Shown here: one piece after another, positions 32,227-43,093 of the stretch
Layout of the letters: each line of letters opens with the position of its first letter
Numbering within the stretch: position 1 is the first letter of the stretch
Source of the DNA: Austropuccinia psidii
Lineage: Eukaryota; Basidiomycota; Pucciniomycetes; Pucciniales; Sphaerophragmiaceae
Assembly (NCBI GenBank): GCA_023105745.1
Contig: JALGQZ010000011.1
Span: forward strand, 49,462,698-49,526,697
Direction of reading: 5' to 3'
Length of the DNA stretch: 64,000 nt
Made by a program: the position numbers and the translations under genes
Notes under the pieces: model-generated
Seen by the model: only the letters and a program-made list of their open reading frames with translations
Database searches by the model: none
Told to the model about the DNA's origin: nothing

Positions 32227-32240
32227 TATATTAATTAACT
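32227..32240 (+). promoter_or_regulatory. Primer-binding site of B (self-complementary)
   Basis: TATATTAATTAACT starts one base after the LTR. No match to a tRNA 3' end (no TGG start). Confidence 0.7.
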
Positions 32241-32940
32241 CATAATTTCTTTTTCATTCTGTTCATTCTTTCTTTATAATTTCATTCACTCATTCCATCG
32301 TAATTATGATTCTTTTACGCTTATGAACTTCATGATTCATCGTCACCTCTCAATTTTCTTTCATTCATTCTTCATTTTGAAAATTGAAAGCTGACCCATT
32401 TTTTATTTTTGTTATTCTTTTTTTTTAAATCCTTTCAAATCATCAAATTTTCATTCTCATTCATAATTCAGGCGTCATCTTGATTTTCTTTGATTTTCAA
32501 ATTTTTCATCAAGATATTCAGACACGTTATTCACATCAAGATTCATAATTGATTTTTCGTTCAAGAATTTTGATTTTTAAAAGAATAATTCACTTGATTT
32601 TGATTGATTGATTGATTTGACATATTTGATTTTGACCTCAAGACAATTGATTGACCTGAAGATTTCATTGATTTTGCTGATTTTTCACATCAAGAATTTT
32701 GACATAAATTGATTTTCTTCAAGATTTCATTTGATTGATTGATTTTCTGCAAGATTTTGATTTTGATTGATTTGATTGATTTGATTTTGACTTCAAGACT
32801 TCATTTGATTTTGATTTATTGACGTACTTGAAGATTTTCATTTTTATTCATTGATTTTCCTCAAGATTTGATTGTTGACTCTTTTCACTTCAAGCAAATT
32901 TTGATTCTTATTCATTTAATTCAATTTTATTCCTGATATC
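32241..32940 (+). other. 5' leader of B
   Basis: 700 bp of T-rich, ATG-poor leader with many TTGATTGATT and TCAAGATTT units. No ORF. The same kind of sequence precedes gag in A2 and H. Confidence 0.75.
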
Positions 32941-34278
32941 ATGCCTGTTCAACACTCACCTCCGGCAAGACAGACAAGATCTCAGGCCAGAGCTCAAGCT
33001 GTTCTCACTCCAACTCCAAGAGCTCCTCTAGATGGCACCCCAGCAGTTCCTCAACTGAGGGCCCAATTAGATAGAGGACCCCGCAGGGAAGGAGCAGCAC
33101 CATCCAGGAAGGAAGGAAGAGGGCCAAGAAGATCATGTTCATTTTCAGGAGTAGTTGGCGGATTTCCAGGAACTTCAAGGCCTATTTTCAAAGGTCCAGG
33201 TGAAGATGGTGAAGAGGAGGAGGAGAATTCTGTGGAAGAGGAAGAGTCTGATGGTACTGAAGGTGTCCCTGCTCCGGTGGAGGCATCCCAAGGTACTGGA
33301 GGGCCAACTCTAGCCCAGTCTAATCAGCCTGTCTCTCATCAGTCTGAACCATCTTTATTGGCCATCATGCAGCAAATGACTCAGATTATGGCCAATCTTC
33401 AAGCAGCTTCATCTTCTGAAGCATCAAGACCACCAGCCTTCAAGACTCCATCTATGAAGGCACCAGAATGCTTTGATGGGACTCAGCCCTTCAAAGTTAG
33501 AAGTTTCATTCAGTCTTGTCAATTGATATTTCATAATGATCCGGCAAACTTTGCTCAAGACAGAAAGAAGGTCCTTTATGCCACTTCATTTCTCATTGGC
33601 AGGGCTGCAAAATGGATTGAGCCTTATCTTTCCAATCTCACCAATCAAGATTCAAAATACCTTCTCAATTCTTGGCCTTTATTTGAATCTCAACTCTTCA
33701 CTTTATTTGGTGACCCGAATGAAGTCAGAAAAGCAGAAGCTGAGTTGGATTCTTTAAGAATGAAAGAAGGTGGGCATGTATCCTTATACATTGCTGATTT
33801 CAGAAGCTTAGTCTCAAGAATCGGGGATTGGGGTGAAAGAGCTCTCATCCATCATTTCAGGAAGGGATTGCCATCCAGGATTTTGGATCAATTGGCCTCC
33901 CATCCTTCAAGAATTGACTCTCTTCAAGACTTAATGGACGTCACCCTGGAACTTGATACCAGGTACCATGAGAGGCAAAATGAAAAGAGTCACCATCAAG
34001 AGAAGAAGCCAGAAGCCTCAAAGTCAAGTTCTTCTCATCCTCAAAATTCTTCAAGCTCAAGTCAAAAGAAGAAGAAGAATTTTCAGAAGAGGGACAAGCC
34101 CCATTCTTCTTTGTTGAATAAAGATTTCAAGCTCATGAACTCTGAAAAAGAAAGAAGAATCAAAGAGGGTCTTTGTACCTATTGTGGTGGGAAGCATAGT
34201 CTTGAGTCCTGTTTCAAAAGGCCTCAAAACAAGCTTACCCAACCGTCAGGCAAATTTCCCAGCCAGGGAAAAGCCTGA
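32941..34278 (+). CDS. gag: Gag of element B (445 aa)
   Basis: Structural protein that would form the cytoplasmic virus-like particle and package element RNA. The start ATG (MPVQHSPPARQTRSQ) is the first ATG after the leader and is shared with A2 and H. Residues 1-100 are basic and Pro/Arg-rich, followed by an acidic patch (GEDGEEEEENSVEEEESDG). The capsid region spans about 160-340 (FKTPSMKAPECFDGTQPFK; FTLFGDPNEVRKAEAELD; LYIADFRSLVSRIGDWGERA). A Ser/Lys-rich linker follows, then a zinc knuckle at about 412-424, CTYCGGKHSLESC, with spacing C-x2-C-x3-H-x4-C, one residue shorter than the usual x4. It ends six bases after the GGGAAAA slippery site. Fully open. Confidence 0.95.
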   Translation: MPVQHSPPARQTRSQARAQAVLTPTPRAPLDGTPAVPQLRAQLDRGPRREGAAPSRKEGRGPRRSCSFSGVVGGFPGTSRPIFKGPGEDGEEEEENSVEEEESDGTEGVPAPVEASQGTGGPTLAQSNQPVSHQSEPSLLAIMQQMTQIMANLQAASSSEASRPPAFKTPSMKAPECFDGTQPFKVRSFIQSCQLIFHNDPANFAQDRKKVLYATSFLIGRAAKWIEPYLSNLTNQDSKYLLNSWPLFESQLFTLFGDPNEVRKAEAELDSLRMKEGGHVSLYIADFRSLVSRIGDWGERALIHHFRKGLPSRILDQLASHPSRIDSLQDLMDVTLELDTRYHERQNEKSHHQEKKPEASKSSSSHPQNSSSSSQKKKKNFQKRDKPHSSLLNKDFKLMNSEKERRIKEGLCTYCGGKHSLESCFKRPQNKLTQPSGKFPSQGKA

Positions 34279-34310
34279 GTGAAGATCATGTTGTGTTCAA
34301 TGGTCTTCAC
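34266..34310 (+). promoter_or_regulatory. Gag-pol -1 frameshift signal of B
   Basis: The heptamer G GGA AAA (34266-34272) is in the gag frame, followed by a 6-nt spacer (GCCTGA, containing the gag stop) and a hairpin: GTGAAGATCA (34279-34288) pairs with TGGTCTTCAC (34301-34310) over 10 bp with one U-G pair and a 12-nt loop. A -1 shift at the heptamer enters the pol frame, which is open from there. H has the same layout with co-varying arms (40923-40967). Confidence 0.8.
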
Positions 34311-37300
34311 AGTTTTCCATCCAGAGCACAATTGTGCATTCTGAATACTGGTGTCAAAAATTCTCTTAAATTTTTTGTTTTTTCTTCTCTCTCTGATATG
34401 TTTTACAGTATTCTCATTGATTCTGGTGCTACCAACTCATTTATTGCAAAGCAGTTTGTTCACAAGTATTCTTTGACCATGTCAGAACTCCCGGAGAAGA
34501 TTCCCCTTATTATTCTTGACTCCTCTGAGTCTCCTTCTCTATTTGTGACTCACCATACTAAATATATGGTTGAGCTCCCTTCCTTCCCAAGCTTTGAATG
34601 GGACTTTTTAGTCATTGATACTCCCAAGGGAGAAGACCTCATATTGGGCTTTGACTTTCTCAATCATTTTAATCCATTTATTGATTGGAGGCAAGGATTG
34701 ATCACCTTTAATTCTGATCATAAGGACTATAATGATCCTTCAATTTCTTTCAGTAATGACTTTTCTTCTGCCAAATCATGTGCAGCTCTGGTTGGTGATT
34801 CTAGAACACCATCATTTCCGTCTTCTGTCCATATTCCTTCCCTTAATTCCCATCAGTCATTACTATCACCTAGAGATGAAGTCTTCAAAGAGATTCAAGA
34901 TGTTGGAGAAGATAATTCTGTATCTTCACTTCATCTCTTCTTTGGGAATATGGACCTTCCTCCTTCATCTTATCATGACTCCCTGGAGGAGTTGTGGGAT
35001 GAAGAGGAAGAGCCAGAAGAAATAGAAACCGTGATGAAGGTTGTTCCTTCTGTTTATCACCAATATTTGGATGTATTTTCCAAGGTGAAAGCAGAAAAAC
35101 TTCCTCCTCACCGCGCCTGTGATCATCATATCGAGCTGGAGGGGTCTCTACCTCCAGTTGGGGTGATCTACTCTTTATCAAACCAAGAGTCAGATACACT
35201 CAGGGCCTACATTTCAGAGAATGTAGAGAAAGGTTTCATCCGGCCAAGCTCCTCTTCTACAGGAGCACCTGTTCTTTTTGTCAAAAAGAAAGATGGTGGC
35301 CTCCGTTTGTGTGTTGATTACCGCAAACTCAATGCTGTTACTAGGAAGAACAAGTATCCTGTTCCTCCTATGAACCAGCTTCTCACTGTTTTCAATGGTT
35401 CTTCTATCTTCTCCAAGATTGATTTGCGTGGTGCATATAACCTGCTCAGAATCAAGGAAGGTGATGAACATTTGACTTGTTTTAGAACCAAATATGGTAG
35501 TTATGAGTACTTGGTTATGCCATTTGGACTTACCAATGCTCCTGCTTCTTTTCAAAATCTCGTCAATGATATTTTTTATGATCTTCTTGATGTTTATGTT
35601 GTGGTTTATTTGGATGACATTATGGTCTTTTCCAAATCTGAGGAAGAACATGTCACTCATGTGTCCACTGTTCTTTCCAGACTCAGAGCCAATAACCTCT
35701 TTGCTAAGGCGTCCAAATGCCTATTTCATGTTTCTAGTGTGGAATATCTTGGTTATGTAGTTTCTTCTGAAGGCCTCAAGATGGACCAAGCAAAAGTCCA
35801 GCAAATTCTCAATTGGCCACCTCCAAGAAACCTCAAGGCTCTTCAATCATTCCTTGGCTTTGCCAATTTTTACCGCCGTTTCATCAAGAATTATTCAAAG
35901 AAAATAAGTTCACTCACAAGTTTCCTCAAGAAAGATTCCCGTTTTCCCCTCAATGAGGAAGCTCTTAGACAGTTTCATCAACTCAAAGAGGCATTCACCA
36001 CTGCTCCAATCCTTTCTCATTTCAACCCTTCTCTACCCACCATTGTAGAGACCGATGCATCAGATTATGCCTTGGGTGCTGTACTGAGTCAGGTCTCTGA
36101 CTCAGGAAAACATCCCATTGCATTTGATAGCCGCAAGCTTCTCCCAGCTGAGCTCAATTATGAGATTCATGACAAGGAACTCCTTGGCATAGTCTGGGCT
36201 CTCAAGCGCTGGAGAGCTTTCCTTCTTTCTATTTCTTCCCCTTTTGAAGTTCTCACCGATCATTCATCTCTTCAATATTTCATGTCTTCCAAGATTCTCA
36301 CTCGCCGTCAAGCCCGCTGGGCTGAATTTTTATCTGAATTTCATTTCTCAATCACTTACCGCCCTGGCCGCTTGGCCACCCTTCCAGATGCCTTGTCACG
36401 TCGGGACGACATTTACCCGGAGAGGGGGGAGGATTTCATCAGCAAGAATCCAATGAACTATCAGAAGATAATCAAGCAAGATGAAATTCAAGCCTCAAAG
36501 TTTTTTGCAGTCAAGGTGGATTCATTTTCAAATTTGATTGATTCAATTCAGAAGGCAGTATGGCAAGATTCTCAATATAGAAGTGTCCTTGAAGATTTGG
36601 GTAAAGGTAAATCTGTCCAAGATTATTCTCTTGATTCCTCTTCCAAACTTCTCCTTTTCAAAGATCGGGTGGTGGTCCCAAATGACCCCACAATTCAACT
36701 CAATATACTTCAAAAGCGGCATGACTCTCCTCTAGCTGGACACCCTGGCCAAGAGAAGACTCTCAAACTTGTCAAGCGGGATTTCCACTGGTCCGGCATG
36801 ACTCAATTTATCAAGGATTATGTCTCATCCTGTCAACAGTGTTCAAGAAACAAAAATATTCATCACAAGAAGTTTGGACTCCTCAAGCCTCTTCCAATTC
36901 CAAGTGGTCCTTGGATTTGTCTTTCAATGGACTTCATCACTCAATTGCCACTGTCCAATTCCTTTGACTCAATTTTAGTCATAGTGGACAGATTCTCAAA
37001 AATGGCGGTTTTTATTCCAACAATAGCTTCAATCACTTCATTAGATTTGGCCCATTTATTCATCAAGAATATTTTCTCAAATCATGGCCTTCCTTCAAGC
37101 ATTGTTAGTGATCGAGGTTCACTTTTTGTTTCTTCCTTTTGGACCAACCTTTGTCAGCAGCTCAAGATTTCAAGAGACTTGTCAACTGCTTACCATCCAG
37201 AAACTGATGGACAGACAGAGAGGGTAAATCAGATACTAGAACAGTACCTTCGGATGTACGTCAGTTATCATCAAGATGATTGGAAAACCTGGCTCCCTCT

Positions 37301-37994
37301 GGCTGAATTTGCCTACAATAACTCTGACCACTCTTCAACAAAACAATCACCGTTTTTCACTGTTTATGGAAGAGATCCTCATTTTGACTCAGTTCACATC
37401 ACTCAAGACACTCCGGCTGGAAAGTTATCAACAAAAATCCAATCAGTACAGCAAGATGTCAAGAGAGAACTTGAAGTTGCCATAAACAGGTTTAAGAGGT
37501 ATGCAGATAAAAGTAGAGCAAGTCCACCTGTTTTCAATCCCGGTGACATGGTATGGCTTTCTTCCAAGAACATCAAATCAACCAGACCCACCAAAAAGCT
37601 GTCTGAAAGATGGCTGGGTCCTTTTCCAATCTTGAAGAAAGTCAGCACTCATGCCTACCACCTCAAGCTTCCATCTCAATGGAAATCCATCCACCCAGTT
37701 TTCCATATTTCCCTTTTGGAACCAGTCAAGACGTCAACAATCCCAAATAGGCATCAAGAGCCTCCTCCTCCAATCACCATTGAAGAAGAGGAGGAATGGG
37801 AAGTCTCTCAAATACTGGACTCAAAGCTCAAGAGAGGAAAATTATGGTATCTGGTGGAATGGAAAGGTTTCAGTCAAGACCCAGAAAGATCCACTTGGGA
37901 ACCAACCGAAAACCTCAAGAATTGTCCTGAACTTGTCAAAGACTTTCATTCACTATATCCTGACAAGCCTGGGCCGAATTCTTCAAAAGCTTGA
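34273..37994 (+). CDS. pol: Pol of element B (protease, RT, RNase H, integrase, chromodomain)
   Basis: Polyprotein that copies and integrates the element, made as a Gag-Pol fusion by -1 frameshifting at 34266-34272. No ATG is needed; residues below count from the GTG codon at 34293. Aspartic protease: LIDSGATNSF, Asp43. Reverse transcriptase: LRLCVDYRKLN and VYLDDIMVF, with YLDD at 439-442. RNase [13 protein letters not shown], Asp588, and [14 protein letters not shown]. Integrase: zinc finger from His810 (RHDSPLAGHPG) to CQQC, then Asp880, Asp940 and Glu976 (SMDFITQ, VSDRGS, DGQTERVNQ), a D-x59-D-x35-E layout. Chromodomain at about 1165-1220 (EEWEVSQILDSK, LWYLVEWKGFS). The length of about 1240 is normal for chromoviruses. 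No stop or frameshift was found, so activity is plausible. Confidence 0.95.
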
Positions 37995-38002
37995 TTCATT
38001 AT

Positions 38003-38114
38003 GGTGCTTGGTGGGGAGAGGAATTACCAAAAGTAAGTCCCACTCCTGGTATGCACCTTTAGGGGTATTCTACTCTTTTTGTTGTAAGCATCACCTTGGC
38101 CACTCTGTGAGCAC
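38003..38114 (+). repeat. 3' region conserved motif, copy 1 of B
   Basis: GGTGCTTGGTGGGGAGAGG, TTACCAAAAGTAAGTCC, TATGCACCTTTAGGGG and CACCTTGGCCACTCTGTGAG. It starts 9 bases after the pol stop. Confidence 0.8.
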
Positions 38115-38270
38115 TTTGCAATTTTGGACACAGATCTTTGGCATGGCTTTCAACTTTATTTCCAATCTTATGGCCATTTTCACTTGGGACAATGGGCCAT
38201 TCACTTTTCAATTCATTTCCAAGATTCCAAATTCAAATTCATTCCTTCAACAGTTTTGTTTTATTTTTAT

Positions 38271-38379
38271 GGCACTGGCGGGAGTGGTAATTACCAAAAG
38301 TAAGTTCCTCTCCTGGTGTGCACTTCCCTGAGGGGTCTACAATCTTGTCAAAACATCACCTTGGCCACTTTGTGAGCAC
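38271..38379 (+). repeat. 3' region conserved motif, copy 2 of B
   Basis: GGCACTGGCGGGAGTGG, TTACCAAAAGTAAGTTCC, TGTGCACTTCCCTGAGG and CACCTTGGCCACTTTGTGAG. The following 38380-38784 is T-rich non-coding DNA. Confidence 0.8.
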
Positions 38380-38784
38380 CTGGCATCAAATTTATCTTTC
38401 CAGGTCCTTGGCCAATTTCAAAATCAGTTATCAACCTCCGTGATGAAGATTGAAACCTCCTCAAGATTCAATTCATTTCTCTTTTCTTTTTCCTTTTCTT
38501 TTCTTAATTTCATTTTCATTCTTTATTATTATTTTATTTTCATTTTAAATTTTCTTTTATCACGTCAATTATCACGTCAAAAATTTTCATTCATTTTAAA
38601 ATTCAATTCCAATCATGAAGCCAATGTCAAAAGAAGATCAAGCAAGTCCTGCGTCAAATGTCAATTTTTAATATCAGTCTTCAAATTTTTATCTTAATCA
38701 ATCCTCTTGAATCACTCTCTCAAAATCTTTCCAATAGCCTCAACAGGCTTCACCTTGTATTGGTGCTCAGGAGCTCACCATTTC

Positions 38785-38795
38785 AAGGTGGGGGG
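38785..38795 (+). promoter_or_regulatory. Polypurine tract of B
   Basis: AAGGTGGGGGG, 3 bases before the 3' LTR. Confidence 0.88.
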
Positions 38796-38798
38796 TAC

Positions 38799-40369
38799 TG
38801 TCACAACCATGGCAATTCACCTCCTTGGATCCCCATATGGCATATCAAGCCACGGTTCTTTTATGGCCAATTGGCCATATCCATCACCAGTGGCCAATAT
38901 GGCCACGTCATTATCTTATGGACCATTTATGGCCATTTGTGTTTTGGGGCCTTCATGGCCCTTCACCTCAATCCAGAACCCATAGCGGCAATTTATGCCC
39001 AAATGGGTATTTCTGGTCATTTCCCTCAAAACCAGGGGAAATGGCCCAAATGGCTGTTTTTGGCCATTTGGGCTCATAATGCGCATTTGCGCATTTTTGC
39101 GCACTTTTGCGCATTTGCGCACTTTTTGCGCATTTTGCGCACTTTTGCGCATTTGCGCACTTTTTGCGCATATTTGCGCACTTTTGCGCATTTTGCGCAT
39201 TTTTGCGCACTTTGCGCATTTGCGCATTTTGCGCATTTTTGCGCACTTTGACGCAAAGTGTCCAAAAGACACTTTCCCGCCTTTTGGGCCAGTTTTTGGC
39301 TCAGAACCCAAAAATGGCCAAAAACCCCAAAAGGCCCAGAAACACCATTCCAAGCTCTGAAGCCATTACATCCATCCTTTTCCCTCTGCCTTTCCACCTC
39401 AAGACCTTTGGACGTAATCTTCTTGCCAATCAACCAATATGCCATGAATGATGTTATATATCTTTGTGCATCATTTTTCAACAGCAATTCAATGGTGGCA
39501 ATATCAAATGCTCATTTCAACATTCCAACATCTCATCACGTCATCAAGGCACCCAATCATTCAGAGGAATCATCAAGGCTCAAGAGCAAGTGTTCCAGCG
39601 TCAAAGACCAATGACACCATCAAGCAGTCATTGGTTATTCTCACTCCAAGTATTCCTTCCAAGGGAATACTGTCAATTCATTCTCAAGTGTATTCAAGAG
39701 GCAGTGCCAAAAAGAAGTTGTCAAGTGTCAAAGCTCCACTTAATCCATCTTGGCAACCATATTCATTTCAATACAGTCTGGATCCATCAAGACCTGTATT
39801 TCATTTTCAATCATGGGAAATTCATTCAACCCAATTCAATTTCAACATTAGCCAACTGTATCAATTCCCAAAAGAATCAATACAGCCTCAAGGATCAATA
39901 CAGATCAGTTTTCAGCCTGAAGAACTCAAGCTCCCAACTTTTCACATATACCGGCTACCCTTTCCACCCTGGGAGGTTTTCCCCAGTTAATTAATATATT
40001 TTGATTTTATTTTATCTCTATTTTCTTTTCACTTTAGTTAAGCAAATACTGATATTATTAAGTCAGTCATTTAGCACTTTTCTCTTTTCTCTTTCTTCGC
40101 CTGTCAATGGATATTTGGTGGTCATATCCTTACTAATTCCATTATTCATTTTTGGCAGGTTGAAACAGTGATTAAGGACTTACTTGGTTGGCTCTTTGGC
40201 CATTTGGCTTCCCTTTCCTCTTTTGCATCTCATCTTGTACCTGCATATCTCTTAGAGGAATTCATTCTTATTATTTTTATTCTTTATCCTTTTGGAGTCT
40301 TCCAAGTGAGTTCCCTGATTGCTGAGTGCCAGGCCACTCTTGTATTTCTGTCCAAGAGCCCCTGTGACA
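38799..40369 (+). repeat. 3' LTR of B (1571 bp)
   Basis: Matches the 5' LTR nearly throughout. It is 42 bp longer because the TTTGCGCA array (about 39081-39250) has 18 TGCGCA units. The other differences seen by eye are six substitutions, all in the last third. Confidence 0.95.
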
Positions 40370-40374
40370 ATCTT
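40370..40374. repeat. TSD of B, right copy (ATCTT)
   Basis: Duplicate of 30692-30696. The H pol reading resumes directly after it. Confidence 0.92.
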
Positions 40375-40964
40375 TTAATGGAAGTAATGACTGAGAGGGA
40401 ATGATGGAAGGGATATGGACAGAAGAAGGAAGGGAAGGTGTCTTAATTTCACCAACCAGAGCAACACTGTTGACAGAAGTGGCTAAGTCATTACTGGTAG
40501 AAGGAATAATACCACTAGAATCATAGGTGATCAATCCATTTTTCCAAACAATAATGGGATTAAAATGGTAAAGGAAATCATAGCCCAATATCAGGTCTTC
40601 TCCCTTGGGTGAATCTATGATAAAGAAGTCCCATTCAAAGCTTGGGAAGGAAGGCAAGTCAACTACCCACTTGGTATAAAGGGTGATGAACAAGGCAGGG
40701 GATTCATTAGAATCCAAAATGAAAAGAGGAATCTTTTCAGGGAGCTCTGACAGAGTCAATGAGTACTTGAGAACAAAATTCTTTGCAATAAAAGAGTTTG
40801 TAGCACCAGAATCAATGAGAATACTATAAAAAAATATCAGAGACAGAAGAGAAAATAAGAGATTTTAAAGATTTCTTGACACTAGTATTCAGAGTGCACA
40901 ATTGTGTTCTTGAAGGAAATAAGTGAGAACCCTTGAACACATCATGATTCCCACTCAGGCTTTT
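40375..40964 (-). pseudogene. pol: pol of H, 5' part (protease)
   Basis: First part of H pol, read leftwards and cut by B after ...SLLPLKD. It aligns with residues 1-200 of B pol: LIDSGATNSFIAK around the protease site (40770-40820), SELPEKIPLFILDS and GEDLILGYDFLYHFNP. An extra T in a T-run near 40833 shifts the frame just before the protease motif. It follows the -1 frameshift signal at 40923-40967. Confidence 0.88.
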
Positions 40965-40967
40965 CCC
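40923..40967 (-). promoter_or_regulatory. Gag-pol -1 frameshift signal of H
   Basis: On the minus strand: GGGAAAA (40967-40961), 6-nt spacer GCCTGA, arm GTGGGAATCA (40954-40945), 12-nt loop, arm GGGTTCTCAC (40932-40923). Nine of ten positions pair. Two pairs differ from B on both sides (A-U to G-C, G-C to A-U), which keeps the stem. Confidence 0.78.
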
Positions 40968-42304
40968 TGCTTGCTAGGGAAGCCTCTTGATGATCACCCA
41001 GGCTTGTTCTGAGGTCTCTTGAAGCATTTTTCAATTGGGTGCTTTCCACCACAATAAGTACACAACCCCTCTTTGATCCTCCTCTCCTTTTCAGAACCAA
41101 TTAATTTATTGTCCTGATTGAGGAGAGCGGCATGGGGCTTGTCCTTTAAAGATTGAAATTGCTTTCCCTTCTTGTTCTTCTTCTGGTGAGGCCTCTTTGA
41201 AGATGAGTTTTGAGGAGGCCTGGATTGATTGGATCCAATGACTGGAGGCTTCTTCTCTTGATTGCCACCCTTTTCATTTTGCCTCTCATGATATCTTGTG
41301 TCTAATTCTAAAGTGACATCCATAACTTCTTGAAGAGTATCAAAAGTTCCAGGGTGAGAAGCCAACTGATCCAATAATCTTGATGCCAATCCTCTTCTGT
41401 AAACATGGATATAAGCTCTTTCCCCCCAATCTCCAATTCTTGACATTAAGCTTCTGAAATCTTCAATGTACAAGGAAACGTGACCACTCTCCTTCATCCT
41501 CAAATTGTCCAACTCTTGTTCAGCTTTCCTGACTTCATTGGGGTCACCAAACAGAGTGAATAATTGAGATTCAAATAATGGCCAATTATTGAGGAGGTAG
41601 GAAGGGTCTTCATTGGAAATATTTGAGAGATAGGGTTCAATCCGCTTTCCAGCTCTACCAGTGAGAAAAGAAGTTGAGTAAAGAACTTTCTTCCTGTCAG
41701 AGAAGAAATTTGCTGGATCATTATGGAAGATTAATTGACAGGATTGGATAAATCCTCTCAATTTATGAGCTTGAGTACCATCAAAAGAATCAGGTGCCTT
41801 CATGGATGGAGTCTTGAAAGCAGAGGCTTTAGAATTGTCCCTGGGAGCAACTGCTTGAGTGAGTTGCCCCATGAATTGAGTCATCTGCTCCATCATCTTG
41901 AGGAGACTTGGATCAGTTTGAGAGACAAGAGGTTGACTAGAAAGGGCTAGATTAGAACCCTGAGGCACCTCTGGAGCATCTGCCACTTCAGTTTACCCAG
42001 AATCTTCCTCTTCCACAGACTCTTCCCCCTCTTCATCTTCAACTTCCCCTTGTCTTGCTCTTGCACCTTCAGACATCCCAGGGTAGCCACCCAAAAGTCC
42101 AGAGAAAGATCTTGATCTTCTAGATTTCATTCCACCTCTTCTTGAGGGTGCTGCTCCTTCCGTTGGTGGTCCTCTGTCCAAGTTTGCACTCAATTGATGA
42201 ACTGATGGTGTGCGGTCAAGAGGAGCCCTTGCTGTAGGAGTGAGAACAGCTTGAATTCTTTGGAATCTAGTATTTTTGGCTGGGGGGCTATGCTGAACTG
42301 GCAT
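40955..42304 (-). pseudogene. gag: gag of H
   Basis: Capsid and nucleocapsid gene, start MPVQHSPPAKNTRFQ at 42304. The acidic patch (EDEEGEESVEEEDSG), the capsid block (FKTPSMKAPDSFDGTQAHK; FTLFGDPNEVRKAEQELD; LYIEDFRSLMSRIGDWGERA) and the knuckle CTYCGGKHPIEKC (again C-x2-C-x3-H-x4-C) are all present. Two in-frame stops break it: TAA at 41995-41993 and TGA at 40996-40994. The frame continues after both, down to the GGGAAAA site. It differs from B gag at many residues but has the same architecture. Confidence 0.9.
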
Positions 42305-43078
42305 TTTGAATAAAAATGAAATAAACTTGATGGTATGAGAACAGAAATCAAAACTTGGCCAAATCAATCACAATAAAATCTTGATGAATCTTGAGGAACC
42401 AATTCAAATCTTGAGGTGAAATCAAATTCAGTCAACAGTCAAATCAATTCAACAATCAACAATCAATTCAAATCAAATATCAATAATCTTGAGTAAGTCA
42501 ACAATCAATCAATATTCAATCAATCAATAAATCAGTGTCTTCAATATGAAATCAAGGTATTGAGGAATCAATCAATCAATTTAAAATCTTCAGAAATCAA
42601 TTCAATATCTTGATGAGTCAAAATCAGTCAATAATCAAAATCAATTCTTGAGGATCAATAAAATATCTTGAGGATTCAAAGTCAATCAATAATCAAAATC
42701 AGCTCTTGAGGATCAATCAATATCTTGAGAAGTCAAAATCAATCAATCCACTCCAAATAAGAATCCTGAGCCGCTGAATCAATAAGCCAATGAATCCCAA
42801 TGAAATAATCCAATCAATTAAACCAATAATCAATCCTGAATAAGACCTGAATAAGAACACAGAAAAAATTTGATTTGATAAAAGGAAATGAAGTGAATGA
42901 AATGGTCAGCAATGATTAAGAAAGAAGAAGAATCAATTTCATATGAATGAAATGAATGAGATGACATTGATGAGAGAGAAAAATCATAATCATTAAAGAT
43001 CATTAAGTCATAAAAGAGATCATAATTGATGAATGAGAGAAATGAATATAAATGAATGAAAAGAAAGAATCAAATATG
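42305..43078 (-). other. 5' leader of H
   Basis: 774 bp of low-complexity leader; the plus strand shows many AATCAATCAAT and ATCTTGAGGA units, the complement of the B and A2 leaders. No ORF. Confidence 0.75.
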
Positions 43079-43092
43079 AGTTAATTAATTTA
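43079..43092 (-). promoter_or_regulatory. Primer-binding site of H (self-complementary)
   Basis: The minus strand reads TAAATTAATTAACT, one base after the LTR end. It is the exact complement of AGTTAATTAATTTA in the LTR (43470-43457). Relative to B one base differs in both strands, so pairing is kept. Confidence 0.72.
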
Positions 43093-43093
43093 A

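Larger units (their letters stand above)
30697..40369 (+). mobile_element. Element B: full-length, apparently intact chromovirus-type element
   Basis: 9673 bp with LTRs 30697-32225 and 38799-40369, a self-priming site, leader, gag, a -1 frameshift signal, pol, duplicated 3' motif, polypurine tract and a perfect 5-bp TSD. By eye the LTRs differ by about six substitutions plus a 42-bp length change in a TTTGCGCA array. Gag and pol are open with the catalytic residues I checked. It looks like the most recent insertion in the window. Confidence 0.95.

Noticed and set aside
37651..38331. 226-codon frame overlapping the pol 3' end and both 3' motifs of B
   Set aside because: It is the +1 frame of pol plus non-coding DNA; A1, A2 and H do not keep it open.
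27575..43093. Repeat-induced point mutation (C-to-T) as the cause of stops in H
   Set aside because: The two passenger-gene stops look like C-to-T, but the pol stops near 30542 and 30393 look like transversions compared with B, and B itself is unmutated. Ordinary decay explains it.
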